NCBI GenBank assembly: GCA_023481025.1
Contig: JAMCWV010000139.1
Coordinates: forward strand, 1 to 10,590
DNA from: Gammaproteobacteria bacterium
GTDB lineage: Bacteria > Pseudomonadota > Gammaproteobacteria > Enterobacterales > Alteromonadaceae
Direction of reading: 5' to 3'
DNA: 10,590 bases
A program made the position numbers and the translations under genes. Position 1 is the stretch's first letter. Each line of letters starts with the position of its first letter. This document shows, piece after piece, positions 1 to 6,593 of the stretch. Below the pieces are notes generated by a model, which saw only the letters and a list, made by a program, of their open reading frames with translations, did no database searches and was not told where the DNA came from.

Positions 1-91
1 ACAGAGGACTTCCACCTCCAAGTCATCCTGCCAGCACCACCTGTACAGGTACAGCGCCCGTCAAGGCGCTACGCGCCGTGCCCGGCGCACC

Positions 92-122
92 AAAAAAAAT
101 CCCCCGCCGAAGCGAGGGATTT
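92..122 (-). terminator. Rho-independent terminator of the ompA-like gene
   Basis: Read on the minus strand, an 11-bp stem (plus-strand arms 97-107 and 112-122, one G-U pair) closes a UUCG loop in the very stable C(UUCG)G context. It is followed at once by eight T residues (plus-strand A-run 92-99). It begins about 25 bases past the ompA-like stop codon, the expected place for that gene's terminator. The plus-strand reading has only a short T-run after the stem, so any activity for rightward transcription should be weaker. Confidence 0.92.
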
Positions 123-146
123 TCAAAAAGTCTTGAGACTGTTTAA

Positions 147-1244
147 TTAACGAGTTTGTGGAACTCGAATCTCAACAGACAGACGCGCTTCAGTACGACG
201 GTTCCGAGCGTTCGCTGGTAAGCTAATTTCGTTAACTACCGGCTGGCTCATACCATGGCCACGAGTTTGAATGCGGCTACGTGCGATACCATGTTCGTTA
301 ACAAGGATGTCACGAACTGCTGCGGCACGACGCTCTGACAGACGCTGGTTGTACTCAGCAGTACCGATTAAGTCGGTATGGCCGTGCAGAACCACTTGAG
401 TGTCTGGGTGCTCTTTCATGAAATCAGCCAAACGACGGATGCCACCTTGGTAATCGCTAGTAACTCGTGCAGAGTCAAATGCGAAACCGACACGCAGTTC
501 TTCTGAAACCTGCTGCGTGGTGTAAACCGTACAGCCACGGCTGTCGACTACATGACCGCGCGGAGTATTTGGACACTCGTCACGGTAATCTGGTACGCCG
601 TCACCGTCTGTATCGGTTGTGCGATCTTCGGTCGGCTCTTCAACGACTTGCGCTGCACGGCTGCGATCACGCGTGTTGTCGAACAATGGACCGCTGTTAC
701 CGAAGGTGTACGCCATACCAAGAATGAACGACTGGTCGTTAAAATCAGACTCGGTTTGCGCCGCAAACTCAGCCTTCATGAACAAGCGATCCGCGACTTG
801 GTGGCGATAACCAACAGTACCGCGGAACATACGGTCACGATGCTGCTGAATCTTAGTTTGATTCAAGCCTAAACCGACATACCAGTTGTGGTTGATGAAG
901 AACAATGCATCTGAACCCATCATACGACCATAGCCGGTGTTCTGTGAATTCGAAGCATCGACTTCAACGTAATCGTAGTAAGAACGCACTGCCCAACGCT
1001 TAGTCAGTGGCACTTGAATTTCTAAGCCAGGCTGCGGGCTTTGCAAGCTGTTGCTGAACGGAGTGACATTACCCATACCGTCAACGTGAACACGCTTGTT
1101 ACTGTATTTTGACAAGTGTAAACGCAAACCTACTGAGATATCTTCTGTTCCGGCATAGTAACCATCAGCCGCCACAGCTTGTGGACTGACTGCTAGCAAA
1201 CCAGCAATTGCTGCAGGTAATGCGATTCCGACAAATTTTTTCAT
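147..1244 (-). CDS. OmpA-family outer membrane protein (beta-barrel plus peptidoglycan-binding domain)
   Basis: This is an OmpA-like porin/anchor of 365 residues that should link the outer membrane to peptidoglycan. Residues 1-25 are a typical signal peptide (MKKF start, hydrophobic core, cleavage near AVA-AD). Residues about 27-182 alternate in the manner of an eight-stranded barrel and end in the aromatic strand YTFG. A thrombospondin type-3-like calcium-binding linker (DTDGDGVPD, about 211-219) follows, with a conserved cysteine pair near 224 and 238. The OmpA C-terminal domain spans about 252-360, with HGHTD, NQRLSERR and NRR motifs that supply the Asp and Arg used to bind diaminopimelate. 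The reading frame opens further upstream at 1328, but the start at 1244 is preferred: AGAAGGA lies about 10 bases before it and the signal peptide begins there. The gene is monocistronic, with its own promoter and terminator. The family is certain; an ompA versus oprF-type name is not. Confidence 0.95.
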   Translation of the reverse strand: MKKFVGIALPAAIAGLLAVSPQAVAADGYYAGTEDISVGLRLHLSKYSNKRVHVDGMGNVTPFSNSLQSPQPGLEIQVPLTKRWAVRSYYDYVEVDASNSQNTGYGRMMGSDALFFINHNWYVGLGLNQTKIQQHRDRMFRGTVGYRHQVADRLFMKAEFAAQTESDFNDQSFILGMAYTFGNSGPLFDNTRDRSRAAQVVEEPTEDRTTDTDGDGVPDYRDECPNTPRGHVVDSRGCTVYTTQQVSEELRVGFAFDSARVTSDYQGGIRRLADFMKEHPDTQVVLHGHTDLIGTAEYNQRLSERRAAAVRDILVNEHGIARSRIQTRGHGMSQPVVNEISLPANARNRRTEARLSVEIRVPQTR

Positions 1245-1434
1245 AAGGGTATATCCTTCTTTCCTTTTAGCCGCTCCACTTACCCGGGAGGCTTGGGGGG
1301 GTAGTAAACCCTTATTCTGGCTCGACAATGATATTTTTTCTCACTGCTTTACCAAAACTTAACGATATCTGCGCAACAAATGTACTGCGCCACACGATGC
1401 ATTCAATAACCCAATAACATGCACGCCACTTTCG

Positions 1435-1462
1435 AGTATAACATTTGAGCCTTGAAGATCAA
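1435..1462 (-). promoter_or_regulatory. Probable sigma-70 promoter of the ompA-like gene
   Basis: On the minus strand TTGATC (plus 1457-1462) is followed after 16 bases by TATACT (plus 1435-1440). The latter is preceded by TG one base upstream, giving an extended -10. Transcription would start near 1428 and leave a leader of roughly 185 bases before the start codon at 1244. A long 5' leader is known for enterobacterial ompA, where it stabilises the mRNA and is targeted by small RNAs. Whether this leader does the same is inference. It includes a run of seven C (minus strand) within about 50 bases of the start codon. Confidence 0.55.
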
Positions 1463-1470
1463 CGTGAAGG

Positions 1471-1494
1471 CCTTAATTTTCAGCAAATTTAAGG
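1471..1494. repeat. Imperfect 24-base palindrome upstream of the ompA promoter
   Basis: CCTTAA and TTAAGG arms enclose AAA/TTT inner arms with one mismatch and a four-base centre. It sits 8 bases upstream of the predicted -35 box of the ompA-like gene and about 45 bases downstream of the cpdB stop. It is too AT-rich and lacks a T-tail, so it does not look like an efficient terminator. A binding site for a dimeric regulator is the better guess, but no specific regulator can be named. Confidence 0.35.
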
Positions 1495-1538
1495 GGATTG
1501 CGTGGAAACCCTCAGGCATCTTTGCGCAACATTTGTAA

Positions 1539-3536
1539 TCACTTTGAGGTATTTTTTAGTTCATACAAAACAAAATCATCTTCAGCCTGACCGACTTTTC
1601 GCAATCCGGAAATGCCGATGACCTCGTCAGTTGCCATGCCTGATCCATTTCCGCGGAACTGCACAGTGGCGCCCGCTGGTAATTTTAATTCCCAATTTTC
1701 TTTCACGTTAACCGACAGAACTCCATTATTTTCTGCAGTCTTCACGCGAGCATAATCAGCGATAATCTGACGCACTTCTTCGCCGCTCGAATAGACAATT
1801 GCGCGACCATCTAAGCCTGGGAAACTACCACCGCCGCCAGCGCGATAATTATTGACCGCAACTAAAAACCGTTGCTCTAAGTCAATCGGAGTGCCTTTAA
1901 AACGCACATCTTGCACTCGCCGTGCTTGCGGGTTAAGTAACTCCCCCCGAGTTGAATACCGTGGTGGCTGAGCGAGATCGAAATAATAGGACAAACCGTC
2001 AAGCACATCGAAATTGAAGCTTGGGAAGCGAGTAAATAAATCTTGCGGATTTGTCTCGTTGGCGTGAATGGTTGCGTAGGCAAGGGCGGACATTTCCAAC
2101 CATTCAATGACTTGTGCTCCGGTAAGTTCGACAACTTGCAACGTATTCGGATACACATACAAATCAACGAGATTACCTAAAGTAAATTCCCCTGCCGCAA
2201 TCATGGTGTAGTCGTCGGCGCTTTGAAAGCCATTTCGAAACGGTGCTGCAGCACTCAATAACGGCAAATCACTTGGCAGCTCGCCTGTCGCCTGTAACCG
2301 TTCAGCGAACCAGCGCTGCGCATCGTTGATGAGCTGAACTGCCGAGCCCGGACGAATACGCCCAAATAAACTATTTACAGCGCTTTCGAGCTCACCCAAC
2401 GGCTCATTCAGCATGGCCACCGTTGCGTCATGTTCTGCAGCCATCATGGCTTCGAGAGTTTCATCTTTGTCGTCAGTGATCGGTCGCACTTCGACATTGC
2501 TATCGGCAACTATCCAAGCAGTACCGTCATACTCTAGTTTAAAGTCGATAATCCCAAGATAATCGCCCCAGTAACCGGGCGACACGGCCGGCACACCGCG
2601 GACATAACCGCGCTCGTTATCAACGTCTGGGTAGCCGTCGTAAGCAGGTGAACCGGGGAACAATTGGTGTTGGTGACCAAACATTAGGGCATCAATTCCA
2701 GCAACTCCTGCAAGTTGATAAGTCGCTTGCTCAGCAAACTCTGGGTAGGTGTCATACAACCGCAAGCCCGAATGCGGAATTGCCACAACTAAATCAGCAC
2801 CAGCGGCGCGCATTTGCGGGACGTAGTATTCGGCCGCCGCGACCATGTCACGCACGCGCACCTTCCCTTCCAGGAATTGTTGATCCCAACGCATAATTTG
2901 TGGTGGTAAGAAGCCAATAAAGCCAACTTGAATCGGTACGACTGTGCCATCTTCGGCAACAACGTCTTTGCGCAGAATGACATAAGGCTCAACGAGCGGA
3001 TTGTCCCAGCCATGTGACTGCTTTCCTGAGTTCTCAGCAGAGTCTGCCCAAAACACATTCGCGCTAATGTAGGGGAAATCAGCGCCGGCTATCGTACTTT
3101 CAAGGAACTCCAGGCCAAAGTTAAACTCGTGGTTGCCCAAGTTACCCACGTCATACTGTAAATAATTAAACGCCCGCATAATCGGGTGACGATATTGATG
3201 GACATACTCGCTGCCTTGCGCTGCAACCCAATCACCGAACGCCGAGCCTTGAATTAAATCACCATTATCAACCAAGAAATTGTTCGGCTGTTCAGCCCGA
3301 GCGGCATGAATCAGTGCTGCGGTATGGGCTAGCCCATACCGATTAGTGGGCTGTTGGCGGAAATAATCATAGCCGACCATATAAGCATGCAAGTCGGTGG
3401 TTTCCATAATCCGCACTTGCACTTTTGTGCCAGCGGCAATCGCGTCTTCACTGGGTGGCTGCCCACCGCAAGCGGCTAAAGTTACGGCAGTCACCGCCGC
3501 TGCAAGTAAGGCGAACAAAGTTTGATACAGCTTCAT
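1539..3536 (-). CDS. cpdB: 2',3'-cyclic-nucleotide 2'-phosphodiesterase / 3'-nucleotidase, lipoprotein form
   Basis: This periplasmic metallo-phosphoesterase hydrolyses 2',3'-cyclic nucleotides and 3'-nucleotides for nucleotide salvage. The 665-residue product is close to the E. coli CpdB length (about 647). The N-terminus is a signal peptide ending in LAAC, so Cys23 should be lipidated, unlike the soluble E. coli enzyme. The dinuclear-metal motifs are in order: TTDLH (46-50), DNGDLIQGS (90-98), GNHEFNFG (134-141), IPHSG (His255) and GHQH (287-290). GFIGFLPPQIMRWD (206-218) and the C-terminal nucleotide-binding domain with YVYPNTL, NFDVLDG and NNYRAGGG match CpdB rather than UshA. The start at 3536 has a weak GGGAAA ribosome site. 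It lies 27 bases downstream of rlmJ on the same strand and is probably co-transcribed with it. Confidence 0.95.
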   Translation of the reverse strand: MKLYQTLFALLAAAVTAVTLAACGGQPPSEDAIAAGTKVQVRIMETTDLHAYMVGYDYFRQQPTNRYGLAHTAALIHAARAEQPNNFLVDNGDLIQGSAFGDWVAAQGSEYVHQYRHPIMRAFNYLQYDVGNLGNHEFNFGLEFLESTIAGADFPYISANVFWADSAENSGKQSHGWDNPLVEPYVILRKDVVAEDGTVVPIQVGFIGFLPPQIMRWDQQFLEGKVRVRDMVAAAEYYVPQMRAAGADLVVAIPHSGLRLYDTYPEFAEQATYQLAGVAGIDALMFGHQHQLFPGSPAYDGYPDVDNERGYVRGVPAVSPGYWGDYLGIIDFKLEYDGTAWIVADSNVEVRPITDDKDETLEAMMAAEHDATVAMLNEPLGELESAVNSLFGRIRPGSAVQLINDAQRWFAERLQATGELPSDLPLLSAAAPFRNGFQSADDYTMIAAGEFTLGNLVDLYVYPNTLQVVELTGAQVIEWLEMSALAYATIHANETNPQDLFTRFPSFNFDVLDGLSYYFDLAQPPRYSTRGELLNPQARRVQDVRFKGTPIDLEQRFLVAVNNYRAGGGGSFPGLDGRAIVYSSGEEVRQIIADYARVKTAENNGVLSVNVKENWELKLPAGATVQFRGNGSGMATDEVIGISGLRKVGQAEDDFVLYELKNTSK

Positions 3537-3563
3537 TTTGTTTCCCGTTTCGTCGTATTCCGT

Positions 3564-4436
3564 TTAGTCGCTCTCAGTGCGCAACCAAGTCTGTTGTAAC
3601 GTCGCCGGCGCACCATAAATTGGCTCATAAGCAGACAAAAGTGGTGCCAGCAACTGCTCAATTTCGGCTTCAATCTGCCACGGCGGGTTCACCACCAGCA
3701 TGCCAGAACCATACATGCCGCGCTCGCCACTTTTTGCTTTGTAGTGAAATTCGCTCTGCAAAATCGGTTGCTGCAAATCTGTCGCCAAGGCTTGCAATAG
3801 CTCTTCATGGCGGGCCGCAGGTAATAAGGGATACCAAACTAATACGACAGCATGACGACAGCGTTGCATAATTTTTGTGACCGTCGCTGCCACGGCTGCG
3901 TACTCGTCTTTGTTTTCATAAGCTGGGTCAATCAAGGCCAGCAAGCGAGGCGTTTTTGGCGGCAATTGTTGCAAAACCCCCTTCAGGCCATCGCCATAGA
4001 CCACATAACCCGTGTGCTCGCGCGCTTGCGTACTTAACAGCTGGTGTTCATTTGGGTGCAACTCAAACACGGTGTGGCGATCTTGATCGCGCGTTAAACC
4101 GGCGACCAATGCAGGTGAACCAGGATAAAACTCAAGCGTATTTGGCGTTTTTACGGACTTCTGAACTGCATCCAACGCAACAAAAAACTGTTGCCATTGG
4201 GGTTGCTGAGCCAATTCATCCCGAGCATTGAGTGCCAGCTGTACGCCCTGCAAATACTCACCGGTTTTCTGCGCTTGCGCATCACGTAAGTCGTAGACGC
4301 CTTTACCCGCGTGCGTATCGAAGTAATGGATGGCGCTCGACTTTTGTTGCATACGCAAAATAGTCGCCAACAAAATAAGGTGTTTATGCACATCAGCGGC
4401 ATTGCCCGCATGATAGCCATGTTGATAACTCAGCAC
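3564..4436 (-). CDS. rlmJ: 23S rRNA (adenine(2030)-N6)-methyltransferase RlmJ
   Basis: RlmJ is an S-adenosylmethionine-dependent methyltransferase that modifies A2030 of 23S rRNA. The 290-residue product has the family N-terminus MLSYQHGYHAGNAADVHKH, the SAM-binding motif DTHAGKG (40-46), KTGEYLQGV, FYPGSP (103-108), ELHPNE (125-130), a catalytic-loop motif LIDPAYE (168-174) and SGMLVVNPPW near the C-terminus. The start is GTG at 4436 with an excellent AAAGGAG site 6-7 bases upstream, and it places the conserved LSYxHxxHAGN sequence right at the N-terminus. One oddity: the catalytic motif reads DPAY where the family normally has DPPY. It is divergently oriented to the DUF389 gene and is followed closely by cpdB. 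Confidence 0.95.
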   Translation of the reverse strand: MLSYQHGYHAGNAADVHKHLILLATILRMQQKSSAIHYFDTHAGKGVYDLRDAQAQKTGEYLQGVQLALNARDELAQQPQWQQFFVALDAVQKSVKTPNTLEFYPGSPALVAGLTRDQDRHTVFELHPNEHQLLSTQAREHTGYVVYGDGLKGVLQQLPPKTPRLLALIDPAYENKDEYAAVAATVTKIMQRCRHAVVLVWYPLLPAARHEELLQALATDLQQPILQSEFHYKAKSGERGMYGSGMLVVNPPWQIEAEIEQLLAPLLSAYEPIYGAPATLQQTWLRTESD

Positions 4437-4545
4437 GTGAGCTCCTTTTAACGCGTTGTTCGCCCCATAGATTAACCTGAAAGCGCTTTATTGTCGTGCG
4501 TGTCTGCGCTATAACCATAGCTAATCTCATTGTTGGATTAATTCT
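4437..4545. promoter_or_regulatory. Divergent intergenic region between rlmJ and the DUF389 gene
   Basis: These 109 bases must hold the start signals for rlmJ (left) and the DUF389 gene (right). Visible items are the rlmJ Shine-Dalgarno, an AACGCGTT palindrome beside it, a 10-bp palindrome AAAGCGCTTT (4480-4489), and a rightward -10-like TATAAC (4510-4515) whose -35 is poor (TTTATT at 17 bases). I could not find a convincing leftward promoter. Confidence 0.35.
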
Positions 4546-6477
4546 ATGGCTTTTATGGAAAAGGCGCTGGTGGTGTATCCTGCCGACCAGTTTGCGCTGC
4601 TCGAAAAAATTCACACCTTTGCACTCACGCATAATATCAAATTGATCGACGTGCCACTCGACGAATTTCTCGAAACACCGGGCATGTTCAGCGACCAAGC
4701 CGATCACGTTGTTGCATTGGTAACCGACCAAACCGCCCATCAGTTCATCGACATTGCCAAGACTTTAAATTTATCGCTCGGCTTTGTTCCGTTGGTACAA
4801 GGCGGGCCGTTGGCCACTTGGTTCAGCCTACCGAAAGAAACCGATGCAGCCATCCGGCTCGCACTTGAAGATGATCCGGAAGCGATTGATATTCTGCGCT
4901 GCAACAATGAAGTGGTACTCGGCTCCGTGACTATCGGTAACACACCGTTTGTAAACCAACGCAGCAGCACCTGGCTGCAACGAGAGCAGTCGCCTTGGCG
5001 TTACGCGCTCTACTGGCTCGCGTTGCTGTGGCGCAGTATTCGCAACTTGTTCACCATTAGCGTTTTCCCTGTCACAATCGCCACCGAGAAAAAAGAACTA
5101 CACACTGCTATTTCCGGCATGGTCGCCATTGAAAACGATATTTATTCAGCTGCGGCGCGCCTACTCGATACCACCATTTCAGTACAAGACAATCGCGTCT
5201 CCTGCGTGGCCATCGCCCCGAAATCTGTGGTGCAGTACCTCGAGTTCTTGTTTGGCTCCTTGCTGCGCCGTAAAAATCAGCGCAAGTTACCGAGTTGTAT
5301 TGGTTACATCAAAACCAAACGTTTAACTTTAACCACGCCGAAGCCGGTGCGAGTAAACTTGGACGGGCGACTGCGCAAAACCGACACGGTCGAGCTTGAA
5401 ATGTATCCTCGTGCAGTGCGCATAAACATGAGCGATGAGTACCATGATTTTCATGAACCCATCGACGATAACAAAGACACCATGCGCACAGACAATTTAC
5501 CGCACAACGAAGAGCGCATTTCCATGATCACCCGGCACTTGCCACTCTTTACTCATGCGCTCGAAGACGATTTTCGTGAGCTCTTTTTGCAAGTTCGCGA
5601 TAGTGCCATAGCCCATCCGCATTACATTGCGCTCATGGTGCTCAGCTCGATTGTCGCCACGCTCGGGTTGTTCTTAAATAGTACAGCTGTCATTATCGGT
5701 GCCATGGTGCTCGCGCCGCTCATGGCGCCAATTGTCGCAGTTGCAATGGGGCTTCTGCGAAGTGACCGCTCACTTACAACCCAATCCCTACAGACCATCG
5801 GTATTGGCGTTGTACTCGGGCTATTAGTTTCAGCATCATTAGCACTCTTAGTGCCGGTCAAAGAAATCACTCCGGAAATTGCAGGGCGGTTGCAGCCGAC
5901 CTTGCTTGATCTTGGGGTTGCTATTGCCTGTGGTATCGCCGGTGCCTACGCCTATGCGCGCGCAAGCGTCATGCGCAGTTTGCCCGGTGTTGCCATTGCT
6001 GTTGCTCTTGTGCCGCCGCTTTGTGTCGCCGGCATTGGTGTGGGCTGGGGTAGTTTAAGTATGATCTGGGGGGCGGGCTTATTATTGCTCACCAACTTAG
6101 TTGGCATTGCCGGCGCCGCCGCTCTCACCTTCTTGGTCTTGGGCTATGCCCCCGTAAAGCGCGCCCGCAAAGGGTTAATCGTAACCCTCATCTCGGTCGC
6201 CATCATTACCGTCCCGCTGGCCTTCGCCTTTGCGTCTATCTACCAAAACTACCGAATTGAACGCGATATTAGCTCGTATGAATTTGTTGTTCAAAATCAA
6301 CGTGTTGAATTTAGTAATATCGAAGTCAACGCGCGCCGCAATACGATATACATTCGTGCCGACACCATCGGCACACAGCCCCTTGATGACACGTCAATGC
6401 GCGAGCTCAAGGCCGAGCTTGAAGCGCGCTGGAACCGCAGCGTCACCCTCGAAATCGGTTTCCGCTATCGCCTGTAG
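4546..6477 (+). CDS. DUF389 (TIGR00341-type) multipass membrane protein with degenerate lipid-kinase-like N-terminal domain
   Basis: The 643-residue product has two parts. Residues about 355-565 form around seven membrane segments (near 358-378, 380-403, 415-436, 452-472, 480-500, 503-530, 543-565) with the signature NSTAVIIGAMVLAPLMAPI (378-396), diagnostic of the DUF389 family, whose function is not established. The first 300 residues look like the diacylglycerol/sphingosine kinase fold: LSLGFVPLVQGGPLAT (77-91) sits where those kinases have LGxxPxGTGNDxA, IDILRCNN follows at 114-121, and residues 267-292 (PVRVNLDG...VELEMYPRAVRI) resemble the C-terminal strands of that fold. The nucleotide-binding GGDGT motif is absent (VALVTDQTA, 56-64), so kinase activity is doubtful. 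Residues 570-643 form a soluble tail. ATG 4546 has only a weak GGA site, and ATG 4555 is an alternative start. The membrane domain is certain; the kinase-like assignment is by eye. Confidence 0.85.
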   Translation: MAFMEKALVVYPADQFALLEKIHTFALTHNIKLIDVPLDEFLETPGMFSDQADHVVALVTDQTAHQFIDIAKTLNLSLGFVPLVQGGPLATWFSLPKETDAAIRLALEDDPEAIDILRCNNEVVLGSVTIGNTPFVNQRSSTWLQREQSPWRYALYWLALLWRSIRNLFTISVFPVTIATEKKELHTAISGMVAIENDIYSAAARLLDTTISVQDNRVSCVAIAPKSVVQYLEFLFGSLLRRKNQRKLPSCIGYIKTKRLTLTTPKPVRVNLDGRLRKTDTVELEMYPRAVRINMSDEYHDFHEPIDDNKDTMRTDNLPHNEERISMITRHLPLFTHALEDDFRELFLQVRDSAIAHPHYIALMVLSSIVATLGLFLNSTAVIIGAMVLAPLMAPIVAVAMGLLRSDRSLTTQSLQTIGIGVVLGLLVSASLALLVPVKEITPEIAGRLQPTLLDLGVAIACGIAGAYAYARASVMRSLPGVAIAVALVPPLCVAGIGVGWGSLSMIWGAGLLLLTNLVGIAGAAALTFLVLGYAPVKRARKGLIVTLISVAIITVPLAFAFASIYQNYRIERDISSYEFVVQNQRVEFSNIEVNARRNTIYIRADTIGTQPLDDTSMRELKAELEARWNRSVTLEIGFRYRL

Positions 6478-6543
6478 TTAGGGACCGTAGCCGGAATGCC
6501 ATTAGGGACCGTAGCCGGAATGCCATTCCGGCTACGGTCCCTA
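6478..6543. repeat. Tandem 24-base repeat ending in an 18-bp perfect hairpin (REP-like element)
   Basis: Two identical 24-base units lie end to end at 6478-6501 and 6502-6525. The second is followed by its inverted complement: arms 6503-6520 and 6526-6543 pair perfectly over 18 bp around the loop TGCCA. The core arm is AGGGACCGTAGCCGGAA. The cluster begins immediately after the DUF389 stop codon and ends 50 bases before the next start codon. No T-tract follows, so it is not a classic terminator, although the stem could block exonucleases or transcription. The intergenic position, strong palindrome and tandem partial copy suggest a repetitive extragenic palindrome of the REP/BIME type. Copy number elsewhere cannot be seen here. 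Confidence 0.85.
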
Positions 6544-6559
6544 CCGGGCGCGCTTAATG

Positions 6560-6568
6560 TGATATGCT
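6560..6568 (+). promoter_or_regulatory. Possible extended -10 promoter of the serine hydrolase gene
   Basis: TG-A-TATGCT forms an extended -10 element 26 bases before the start codon at 6594, giving a leader of about 20 bases. There is no recognisable -35 box. The -35 position would fall at the edge of the upstream hairpin repeat. Confidence 0.35.
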
Positions 6569-6593
6569 AGCGGAAAAGAAGAAGGATAATGTC

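Noticed and set aside
39..50. 12-bp perfect palindrome ACCTGTACAGGT
   Set aside because: It resembles half of a LexA box, but the CTGT and ACAG halves are adjacent without the usual 8-base spacer. With no gene start visible nearby it cannot be assigned.
1..147. Plus-strand frame open from base 1 to a stop at about 147
   Set aside because: It reads through the perfect ompA terminator hairpin and its A-run, has no start in the window, and the peptide shows no recognisable domain.
467..872. Overlapping plus-strand reading frames inside the ompA-like gene
   Set aside because: They are antisense shadows of a clearly coding gene with no ribosome sites or known domains.
1340..1375. Sigma-28-like TTAAGTTT upstream of ompA
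   Set aside because: There is no GCCGATAA-like -10 at the required 11-base spacing; a sigma-70 extended -10 promoter fits better.
6478..6543. Possible CRISPR fragment from the repeated 24-base units
   Set aside because: The units are directly adjacent with no spacer, there are only two, and no cas gene is present.
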